This document shows, in pieces, positions 1 to 9,062 of a DNA stretch of 64,000 nt. Both the position numbers and the translations under genes were made by a program. Source of the DNA: Graphiopsis chlorocephala (taxonomy: Eukaryota; Ascomycota; Dothideomycetes; Cladosporiales; Cladosporiaceae); the NCBI GenBank assembly GCA_022828445.1, contig JAIZZJ010000013.1, forward strand, positions 992,001-1,056,000, given 5' to 3'. Position 1 is the stretch's first letter. Every line of letters begins with the position of its first letter. The notes under the pieces are model-generated. The model was not told the DNA's origin and did not search any database. It worked only from the letters and a program-made list of their open reading frames with translations.

Positions 1-1064
1 AAGTTGAGACAGGCTGTGTCTTGATTCTCTCTTGCTGGACCGATGTTAGCGAAACTTGATACGGACATATAGCAGGGTCTTCCACCGTCCACTGGTGCGG
101 GCCACTTACCAGTAGCAATACACTCTTCCATCGTACCTAGGGCCTCCTGCCATCTTTCAAAGTCCGCATGCAACACGCTCAGATGCAGTAAGGCATACTG
201 GTAGTAGACCTTTACGCCATCGCCCTGGCCTCCAGCTGCAGCACCCTTGCTGGCAATACTGTAGTCAAAGTATCTGTGCAGCTCCTCCAAAGCAAGTGTG
301 TACTGACCTGCCCTCCAAGCTTCGAAGAAGTTCATGAAGTGGTGCAAGTTCTGTGTATCGGAAGCTTGTTGGTGAGTGACAAGCCAGGAGTTCAGCTTTG
401 CCTTGAGATCAGCAGGCACTCGAGCACCAAGCTTTTGCAGCGAATGAATCGAAGTACTTAATGCGATGTCGATGTCGTCGCTGCTGATTATGGGAGCCTC
501 AGTCGAGGAGACGCCAGGTATCGCGCCAGGGACGCTGTCTGCATTAGAATCCTTGGAGGCATACGCTTGCGCCGCTTCTGGCTGAGTCCGGGCCCATGAC
601 TCCCACGTCGGTTCGATATATGACTTGTATGTATTCAGAAGGGCGAGTGAGTCGGCAAATCGGAGACGGGTCCATTCCACGTTGCAGCGGCGGATAAAAT
701 GACCAATGGGTGACGCTGGCGTGACCTTCCTGTCTTCAGGATCTTCAGGTGCCAGGATGCCATAGAGACGATCGAAGACATGGTGCAGCTGGTCAAGATC
801 GGCTGTAGTCCAGGCTGCGTGAACGAAGTCGTCGTAGTGTGTTCTTCCAGGAAAGTTGGACGGGATGGAGGCTAGTGATGCTGCAAAAGCTGATGCATCC
901 TCGGGTGAGCCATCGCTGCTGTCCTGGCGATTTATAGCGGGATGCAGTTGCTGCGTGATCAAGCCCAGCAATTTTGCGTCTGATTCGGGATTCTCTCTAT
1001 TCTGCAGATAGGACTCGACGACTATGAGAGTGCATATCTTGGCGGGAGTGAGGTAGCGAGCCAT
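1..1064 (-). CDS. apc5: Anaphase-promoting complex subunit 5 (partial, 3' end outside window)
   Basis: Scaffold subunit of the APC/C ubiquitin ligase that drives mitotic exit. The ATG at 1062-1064 opens with MARYLTPAKICTLIVVESYL, a start I recognise from fungal APC5. The conserved APC5 block follows near residue 245 (FFEAWRAGQYTLALEELHRY, then YYQYALLHLSVLHADF). I place one intron at 35-109: donor GTAAGT, branch GCTAAC, acceptor CAG. Splicing gives the expected ECIATARENQDTACLN. The coding exons seen are 1064..110 and 34..1, about 330 residues; the rest lies to the left of the window. It is divergent from APN2 across 426 bp. APC5 beside APN2 is a known flank of ascomycete mating-type loci, so the context supports the call. 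Confidence 0.88.
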   Translation of the reverse strand, partial: MARYLTPAKICTLIVVESYLQNRENPESDAKLLGLITQQLHPAINRQDSSDGSPEDASAFAASLASIPSNFPGRTHYDDFVHAAWTTADLDQLHHVFDRLYGILAPEDPEDRKVTPASPIGHFIRRCNVEWTRLRFADSLALLNTYKSYIEPTWESWARTQPEAAQAYASKDSNADSVPGAIPGVSSTEAPIISSDDIDIALSTSIHSLQKLGARVPADLKAKLNSWLVTHQQASDTQNLHHFMNFFEAWRAGQYTLALEELHRYFDYSIASKGAAAGGQGDGVKVYYQYALLHLSVLHADFERWQEALGTMEECIATGKWPAPVDGGRPCYMSVSSFANIGPARENQDTACLN

Positions 1065-1490
1065 GACTGGAAGTGTTCACCCGTTGGGCTTTGCTTGCAT
1101 GCTTTTGACCGGCTGAACAAGTTGCTGCTAAGTCATGACATTGACACCGAGACCGGTACCGTTCTCACATTCGCTGATATCTCGCGAGTGCTGCGTGTGT
1201 TGGAACTTCCCAATCGGGATGGGCGATCGAGCCAAACGCGCTGACTGTTGCAGTTTCTCGCGTCGCGGAAGTTCGCCGCAGCAGACGTCATTGCAACAAT
1301 CAGCGACACCTCTCAGGCCTTAGAGACGACCAGCTTATGCGAAGAATGCTAGTGGTCAAAGTGAAAACTTTCATGACTTGAAGATTGCGAGACGAAATGG
1401 TGTGAAGAAATTCAAAATATTCCGCGCGTGGGAAACCGAGAAACACCGCAAGGGACAGCTACCACCGGACTATGCTCAAGGACTACCAAG
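1065..1490. promoter_or_regulatory. Divergent APC5/APN2 intergenic promoter region
   Basis: These 426 bp lie between the start codons of two head-to-head genes and must hold both promoters and 5' leaders. No clear TATA box or long open frame was seen. Confidence 0.5.
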
Positions 1491-3448
1491 ATGAGGCTCA
1501 CAACATGGTATGGAGATATATCTGTGCACGCCCATTACACACTTCAAGCCTGACTAGCTCTTCTAGGAATGTCAACGGTATCCGTAACCCTTTCTCTTAC
1601 CCACCATGGAACGTCACCCGCAGCTTCCCAGCCATGTTCGACATACTCGGCAGCGATATTGTGGTCATGCAAGAGTTGAAGATCCAGCGCAAGGATTTAC
1701 GAGATGACATGGTCATGCTAGATGGGTGGGACTGCTATTTCAGTTTGCCAAAGCACAAAAAGGGATACTCTGGCGTTGGCATCTACACACGCAATGCGAC
1801 CTGCGCACCTATTCGTGCAGAGGAAGGGCTGCTGGGCGTGCTGCCGTCACCTTCTGGAACCCCATACCGCCAGTTGCCTGAGTCGCAAAGTATCGGCGGC
1901 TACCCCAGCGAGTTCCAGGTCGACGAACTGGGTGTCGATCCTGCTGCACTCGATGTCGAAGGACGCTGTCTGATTCTGGAGTTTCCAGCATTCGTCTTGC
2001 TTGGCGTCTACTCTCCTGCAAACAGTAATGGTCTTCGCGACGACTTTCGATACGGCTTTGTCTGCGCTCTGGACTGCCGCATCCGCAACCTTACGCGCCT
2101 CGGCAAGCGTGTTGTACTCGTGGGCGACCTGAACGTCTCCCGACACGAGCTAGACACTGCCTCTTCGGCGGACGACATGAGAAAGAATGGTATCACACAC
2201 GAAGATTACATCTCAACGCCTAATCGACGCATCTTTAACCAGCTGCTAGTAGGTGGCGAGGTCTTTGGCGAGAGGGACGAAGGCAGAGAGAAAGGAGTCC
2301 TCTGGGATACTACACGTGGCTTTCACCCTGACAGAGCAGGCATGTATACACACTGGGAACAGAAGATCAACGCGAGACCCGGCAATTTTGGTAGCCGTAT
2401 CGACTTCGTGTTGGTCGCGGAGTCAATGCAGCCTTGGATCAAAGATGCGAACATCCAGGAGGGACTTCTTGGAAGCGACCACTGTCCTGTCTATGCGGAC
2501 TTCCATGACGTAGTGACTACTCCCGACGGGGATGTCAACCTACTGGACATCATGAACCCGGCTGGAACCTTTGTCGATGGCGAACGTAAGCGTGAATGGA
2601 AAGTGCAGGATGTTCCTGCCTTCTCCGGTAAGCGCATGCCAGAATTCGACAAGCGAAGGAGTATCAAGTCTATGTTTGCGACGCCGAAGGCGAAACAAGA
2701 GCCTATGCTGTCGCAACGGGCTGCTGACGGCATCAAGCTGGAGTTTGAAGAGACATCGGACGTCAAAGCAGCACCCTTGAAGCCGACGCAATCCTCGACG
2801 TCCACCATTGGCATCAATGAGAATACGACCAGCCCAGACAAGAAGCGTAGAGCTACCACAGCTGCGAAGCCAGCGCCGGCAAAGAAGCAAAAGTCTGACG
2901 CCAGTCTCAACACAAGCTCGAATGGATCAGCACCTGCGGCGAAAGGGCAGCAGAGCTTGAAGGGGTTCTTCCAACCTAAGCCTGCTACACGGACAAAGGT
3001 AGAGGACGTCACGGAGCAAAAGATTGATGACAGTATATACCCCGAAAGCAGCAACTCAGCCGCAGTGCCTGCGTCGCCTGCAGCAAAGACATTCGACACC
3101 AGCATACTCCAGTCTCCGTCCACTCCGCCGCAGAAACCAAGCGCCACTCCCACGTCAATCAATACAAATCCATCGCCTACCAATCCACTTCTGAATTTTG
3201 AAGCCCGCTCAGCAACCTCCGCTACCTGGTCGGCTCTTCTCAATTCCCGCCCCACGGCTCCCAAGTGTGAAGATCATGGTGAACCTTGCAAGACCATGCA
3301 GACAAAGAAGAAAGGAAACAATCAAGGCCGTAGCTTTTGGATGTGCGCAAGACCGCTGGGGCCGAGCGGGCAGAAAGAACGAGGCACGGAGTGGAGATGT
3401 GGAACATTTATTTGGTCAAGCGATTGGCAGAACGGAAAGGGAGCATAG
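1491..3448 (+). CDS. apn2: DNA-(apurinic/apyrimidinic site) endonuclease 2, APN2/APE2 type
   Basis: Class II AP endonuclease of the exonuclease III/EEP family, acting in nuclear base excision repair. The model is join(1491..1507,1567..3448), 632 aa. A 59-bp first intron restores the family start MRLTTWNVNGIRNPF. An in-frame start at 1472 would read through this intron and lose that motif. Visible active-site blocks are MQELK (Glu about 42), GDLN (Asp/Asn about 193/195), GSRIDF and GSDHCPV (Asp/His about 310/311). A PCNA-interacting box QQSLKGFF sits near residues 467-474. The C-terminus has a GRF zinc finger with Cys/His ligands between about residues 573 and 617 (CEDHGEPC, then FWMCARP and WRCGTF). 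Catalytic core, PIP box and zf-GRF in this order are diagnostic of APN2. The gene is a standard flank of Pezizomycotina MAT loci. Confidence 0.95.
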
Positions 3449-4572
3449 CAAGTGAAGAACAGGCGCACGAGGGCTTTTGCTTTGATGTTACGGGCGCATG
3501 CGATATACCCAGGAGCGGTCGGAGCTGCAAAGGTTGGTCTGTATTACCATTTCCATTCACTGTCAAAAGAAGTCTCAAACTTGCCTGTTACAATCCTACT
3601 CACTCTAAGCGTACCCATCACCCGACTCGCCTCCCTTCGGACCAGCATGCCTCGTTGCCTGAGCGCAGTGCCCATCCAGCCTCCCAGCCACTGCCAACAC
3701 GATGACACAGACCGAGTCACTCACTTCCATCCTCACTGCCTGCCTCGAAAGTTCCATCAGCCTCCCAGCCACCAGCTCCACCAGGAGTCACGACCGCACA
3801 AACAATTGCAAGCTCCTCAAAGTGTGGCGCAGCTTTGCGGCGAAGCGCGGCGAAGAGCTGGAGGCTGGCAACTTGCTCAGAGGGTGCGCTCGATAACTCG
3901 GCAAGCTTTCCGCGCTAAAGAGCGACAATAGGAGTGCGACTCTGTGGGCTTGGTGGGGTGGGAAATGGAGGGCTCGCGCGCTGGGCGCTGGGAATGCGGC
4001 TCTTGGCTTTTGCGCCCCTGGGTCGGGCTTTTGGAGCTGGTATTGTCTGGTTGCAATACTGCTGGCGCTTGCGCGGCTAGTAAGGACGTTGCGCTGCTTT
4101 GGGCTTTGTCTTTACGACTTCTGCGAGGAGGGCAAAGACACGAACCAGAGTTGCGGCGAGGTTGTCCTCTCCAAGACATATGTAGCAGGCACAGGCCCTC
4201 TTGGTTAGATTGCAATGAAAATTTTGATTTGTACACGAGTACGCAACTTTGCAATAGTTTTTCAGTCTCAAAAGGCTTACGCTGCAAAATGATTCACGTC
4301 ACGTACTACTTGCTGTTATATGTCGAGACATTCGTCATAGGGCTGCCTATACATGGTGCAGGATCTTTTGCGAGTGAAAAAGAACAATTTGAAGCGGTTT
4401 TCAATTGGCATGACTATTTACTGCGGTGTGTCCAAGGCCCATGACAGGCGACCAAGAGGTCTCGGTACCTTGTCGGGCCCTAGTATCCTATCGTCTTGCT
4501 CGTAGTTGGTTTTGTACTTGTGCTGTACTGTAAGTGACCACATGGTGGTAGCATCGTCTGTGTCTGTAGTCC
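3449..4572. other. APN2-MAT intergenic region, no firm gene
   Basis: This 1.1 kb separates the convergent APN2 and MAT1-2-1 genes. One short ATG frame at 3702-3896 (64 aa) has an acceptable fungal start context (AACACGATGA) and reads LLKVWRSFAAKRGEELEAG in its second half, but I cannot tie it to a family. A longer frame at 3944-4444 lacks an ATG start. Nothing here is supported as a gene. Confidence 0.4.
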
Positions 4573-5862
4573 TCAATCAAAGCGGTCAAAGTCGAAGAAG
4601 TCGTTCAGCCCGTCTTTGAGCTCGGCTTCGAGGCCAAGCTGACGGAGAACCTCGCTAGTGTCAAGGCTTTCATCGCGCGGAAGAACAACATCCATGTCGT
4701 CGAGGTCCGGCAAAGTGAAGGACGAGGTGTTGACGGCGTCTTCGTCAAAGAAGTCTTCGGCCGATTGTGCGAATTTGTCAGTGCCGGAAGTCTGAACATT
4801 CGAGATGGAGGTTGGGAGCGGGAAGTTGGTGATCGAGTCCATGGTGTAGAAATCGGCGGCGGCCTCGGTCGAGAAGACCGGCGGCATGGTGGCGCCCGAA
4901 AAGTAGGCAGCTTGCTGGGCTGCAGTCCACTTGGAGTTGTTGAAGGCTGTCAGCTCAGCTGTAAGCTGATCACTAGTGCCGCTGCCAGCAAAGAAGGTCG
5001 CCGTATTTTTGTTTGGGTTGAACGTGAGCAGAGGAGCGACTTGCGGCGGCGACATGCTGTTGTCAGCGTGAACGCTGGCAGACGACTTCGCAGCGGCAGA
5101 CTTTACGGCAAGCTTCGCAATCTTGTTTTTGGTCATGCGCTTCTTCTTCTCAGACGGCTTGCGCGGCTGGTACTGGTAGCCAGGGTTGGCCATCAAGTGC
5201 TGGTGCTTGGCCTCAGCGGCCTTGCGCTGGTACTTCTCTCGAACCTCTTGACTCTCGTTCTTCCATTTCTTGCCAATGATGACGGCTAAACATAGTCAGT
5301 AAAAAACATGCAAGGTAAAAACTGTGAAGCACATACAGATGGCGTTGTTGTGCAAGCCAGGATTTTCGGCAACCACCATCGGGTGCCACTCCTTACGGTA
5401 GATGATGAAGGCGTTCGGAGGACGAGGCACCTTCTTCTTGGTCTTGGTTGACACTGCATCGAGCATGAGCTCATCCTCGGTGTCATGCTCAGATGACGGC
5501 GTGGCAGCGTCGGTGATGGAGACCGGGCTGTCGTGCTTGACGGGAGTAGCCATCAGGTTGTTGGCGAGAAGGTTGACGCTCAAGTTCACTTGGCTGATTT
5601 GGGTCTTGAAGTGCTGGCTGAACTGCTCACTGTGGAAGTCAGTCAAGTGCATCGCCTTTCGAGGCGGACAAACTTACGCCATGGACGCCTTGAGCGGCTC
5701 GAAGTCGTCGCCGTAGAGTTCGCGAGCAGCGACGAAAGAGACGCTGATGATCGAGTCGCCGGGCTTGAGTGTGTTGACAAGCGGGCCACAGGAGCTGTCG
5801 CCAATCTCGTTGCTGGCAGAGTGCTGAATGTCCGAAGACTGCGCAGTGGCTTCTGTCGCCAT
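4573..5862 (-). CDS. MAT1-2-1: Mating-type protein MAT1-2-1 (HMG-box transcription factor)
   Basis: Master regulator of the MAT1-2 mating type, a nuclear MATA_HMG-box DNA-binding protein. Exons are 5862..5678, 5629..5337 and 5285..4573; the introns of 48 and 51 bp have GTAAGT and GTATGT donors; product 396 aa. The HMG box spans roughly residues 126-200: VPRPPNAFIIYRKEWHPMVV, then ENPGLHNNAI, then SVIIGKKWKNESQEVREKYQ and a basic tail. The second intron splits the serine codon after NNAI, where MAT HMG genes commonly carry an intron. The N-terminal part (about 125 aa) and the acidic Asp/Phe-rich C-terminus are family-variable. APN2 lies downstream and a divergent homeodomain-like gene upstream, so the strain carries the MAT1-2 idiomorph. 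No MAT1-1-1 alpha-box gene was seen, which suggests heterothallism. Confidence 0.95.
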
Positions 5863-6268
5863 TTTGGATTAGTGTTTTGTCTGGGTGAGTGAGACTGTCG
5901 CGCCGGCGCGAGGTTGTGAAGGAAAGATGAGGAAAGTAGGAAATGTGTGGTGAAGAAGCGAGTCGGAACAAATTGGTTTGAAGGTGGTAAAACTGGAAGG
6001 TGCGGTGGGAGCTGCGAGTTACATAGCAACGCAGGCCTTGGCAACCGTCTGTGCAACTCGGAGCAGGTGGCTGGTGGGTGGTCGTTTGTGAGAGCTTTTA
6101 TCGAGAGCTCTCCAGCCACATACTTTACTCACCCTTCACTCTCACACATGACTGACAAAATCCGTGAACTCACCTCACTGTGATTGAGGCTACGGCTGCG
6201 AGCGCCGAGCAATTGAACTTGAAGTCAAACAGATCGAGGCGCGCCAAAGACTGTAAAGCCGGCCAAAG
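5863..6268. promoter_or_regulatory. Shared promoter region between MAT1-2-1 and the homeodomain-like gene
   Basis: These 406 bp lie between the two divergent start codons and must contain both promoters. I saw no clear TATA box. The arrangement would allow co-regulation, which is an inference. Confidence 0.5.
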
Positions 6269-7301
6269 ATGTCGCGCAATCCCAACCTGGCCAGCTCGGC
6301 GATGCAGGCCTTCGAAAAGGCGGCGGAAGCTGAAGGAGATGAGGCCAGACAGGAGATCATCAACTCGTTCGACCGGATGGCTGCCCACTGCAAGGAATGG
6401 CTTGCCGCAAACGGAGAACCTCAGGACAGTGGTCCGGTGCCTGGCATGAGCGACATACACTTTGCGGATCACACTCGTCGTGTCAGAGTGCCGACCAATG
6501 CTCCGGCCGACGTCGAAGACCTGCAAAGCCTGAACGAGGTGTATGTTGCGGAAGGGGACCTCTTGAACAAGACCCAACGTGCACTGTTGGATTATCACCT
6601 ACGCTTCAGCCAGAATCCGGAAAACCCTGCTTCTAAACCTGTTGCTGAGGCTGTTAGGACCATGCAGGCTTTCGCCGCCAAAGTGCGCGGGTTCGTACTC
6701 ACGAATATCAAGACTTGACCACGCTTGCTAACTTCCGCTGCAGGGAAACCGATGAGTTGACCCGCAAGAACTACGCTGTCTACAGCTCCGGACCGCCAGA
6801 GACACACAGGGTGTTGCCAACCAGCGACGACGAGGACCTCCTGGAGTTGTGGGCGAAGAAGCGCGACGCGCCGAACGAGGCGGAGATGTATATGCTCGCG
6901 AAGTATATCGGCGTTGACGTGTACGATATCTACGACTGGTGTAAGAAATAAGAGGTCTGAAAGAATGGGACGTTCACTGAAACCTTACAGTCAAAGCCAA
7001 GCACCTCCAGACGCAGGCGATTACCCTCGTGCTGGGCGAGGCCTTCAGTCACGGTCCGAAGTCGCGCAAGATCGGAATCCTGCGCTATCGAGCTGCGCAG
7101 ACGCAGACTGCGTGGCGTCGCAAGCTGGCCAGAATGCGCGAACAGCACCAGCGCACCAAGCGTGAGAAGGAGCGTCGTCAGGAATCAGAGGGCGTTTCAG
7201 ATGGCGAGGCAGGCAAGTCGAAGGGCAAGAAGGCCTGGCAGATCACGATGGTGGACGTCCGTGGAGAGATGACCCCGTACATCGACCGCAACATGGACTA
7301 G
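6269..7301 (+). CDS. MAT-adjacent homeodomain-like protein
   Basis: Exons are 6269..6690, 6744..6940 and 6991..7301, giving 309 aa. The introns of 53 and 50 bp end in CAG; the first has branch GCTAAC and an unusual GTTCGT donor. Splicing the second intron gives IYDWFKAKHLQ. Residues about 175-215 read like homeodomain helices 1-3: LLELWAKKRDAPNEAEMYML then AKYIGVDVYDIYDWFKAKH. Spacing from the helix-2/3 turn to Trp-Phe matches position 40 to W48-F49 of classical homeodomains. The invariant Asn51 and Arg53 are replaced (WFKAKH), so base-specific contact may be altered. The tail is strongly basic with a long Lys/Arg-rich helix. Unknown ORFs are reported inside or beside MAT idiomorphs of Mycosphaerella-type fungi, and this could be one. 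I do not know a characterised orthologue; the homeodomain reading is by eye. Confidence 0.72.
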
Positions 7302-9062
7302 GCGAGAAGCGAGCGATGCAAGCAGAAACATGCTGCTGTGAATTGGCGTTGATTGGTTGCTACTTGAGACCGGGAACGAGGAATGCGGCTTTGTCCTGCA
7401 AATAGCTGTCTCGTTGCGGAATGCATGCTTTTTGTACCTTGCTCTCTTTGTTTGTCCAAGTCATACTCACGCTCGTGTTAGGTTCTATTGGTAACCATGC
7501 CTTTGCTGCAATTAATATGCTGCGATACTATAAATCTGGCTCGAGAGATGAGGTCGGCGGGGACATGCGACGTTCACACAAGGTTTCAGCGCCAGTGGAA
7601 CTACGGTGAATCCTGCCGAGCAAGCCGCCCTTGGCAACGATAGTGCGGCTTGCGAACCATAGCTGTGATAGATCCACCGATCGACCATCTGCACGCTCGC
7701 GTGGAGAACTATCCACGTGTATCACGCGTCAGCGTCTTCTATACTTCTCTACGTACGCAAACGGCGAGTGTCAAGCCTCTGCGTACAGTGTCACGGCCCT
7801 CTTCCAGGTCATCTCAGGAACTCTGAGCCCCTTGTCTCGCAAGCACCAGGACCGTCCCACGTGATGGGGCTTGGTCCGAATCTCACTCGAGCACTCTCTT
7901 CTGCTAGGTACAATGAGGCTCAGTGGCTAAGCATGGCTAGAACGCCAGATGACCTGTTTTTGAGCCACGTGGATACCATGCTCAGCCATGTCAGTCGCTA
8001 CTGTGCTTGCGATACGAATGTTTGTGTGCGGTACGCGCTCGCGTCTGCCAGCTTCTTCCAGCAACTGGGAAACTTCATCATCATCATGACGATAATGATG
8101 ATTGTAGCACTATCTCGGGTAATTGTCTGCGAGACTTACCACTTGCAAGAGGAGCGACGCTGGATGCGGCTGCATTCCCTCGCGCCTTCGCATCCCTGCT
8201 TCCGTCAAACGGCAGTCACGAAGCCCTGCAGCCAGGTGTAATTTGACCTGTCAGTGGCTGTCGAGGCTTCCCTTGCGGGAGTGCTTATCAGTGATGAAGT
8301 ACTGCGTGTCACATGCAGCAAATCCAGCGTTGAGTGTGAGAAAGAGGGCACTGTCCGCTCCACCTTCACGCATTCGCACCGTTGCTCGAAAGATCTGGAG
8401 TATGCGAACCTCTACGTCTCTCTCGTATCACAATACATCGAGCAGATACGTCAAGTATGTGAAGGCGCCGTGCTCTCCGTTGATGCAGTTCTGACAAGGG
8501 ACTAACATTACTGCTCGAGCTCACGTGAGCAAAAGATATGCAAATGAAGTGAGACTGTTGTCCGGGCCTGAGGCTGTTACGTCAGAGCTATACTACCTGC
8601 AGCACGGCATTTGATATCATTGGCAGGTCTTTCCAGGTCATGAACAGTGTCCGTTCGACCATGTGCTAAACGAGTTACCTCCACACCTTTGCAGGCCTTC
8701 CTTTCCATGTGGGATTCGGAAGAGCATCGGTATTGGAGGACGCTCACGAAATAATATGCCGCACATATACAGTCCCAATACTACTTAACAACAATTGAGA
8801 TATGGATCCCACGTGGCAATGTCAATATTGTTGCATGTACGTGTGCGTGGATGCGTAATTCACAAATGTCTAGTCTTTCGACATCCCCAAACCCTAAGCC
8901 AGAAACCCTAAGCAGATCATCTTGAGCCATGACGTCTCGGTGTTGACTTGGTCGTTTCAGACGCTTGTCGCGAGAGCCAGTGCGCAGCGTATGCCACCTA
9001 ATGCACTTGCGCGGAACTGCTTGTAGGAGCCTAATGCTGGCGAGCAAGCGACATGCGGGACA
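7302..9062. other. Gene-poor 1.8-kb stretch
   Basis: Open frames here (for example 7717-8241 on plus and 8781-9047 on minus) lack recognisable motifs, and I see no consistent splice model. It probably contains the 3' UTR of the homeodomain-like gene and the promoter of the NVJ2-like gene. Confidence 0.4.

Noticed and set aside
2491..3264. 257-aa minus-strand frame inside APN2
   Set aside because: Shadow of the APN2 coding sequence, which carries complete catalytic, PIP-box and GRF motifs.
3944..4444. 166-aa plus-strand frame between APN2 and MAT1-2-1
   Set aside because: It opens with GTG, not ATG, has Trp/Gly/Leu-rich composition without motifs and overlaps the expected 3' UTRs.
8882..8912. 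AAACCCTAAG-type units resembling telomere repeats
   Set aside because: Only two imperfect units (CCCAAACCCTAAG and GAAACCCTAAG); no tandem array and inside a normal gene region.
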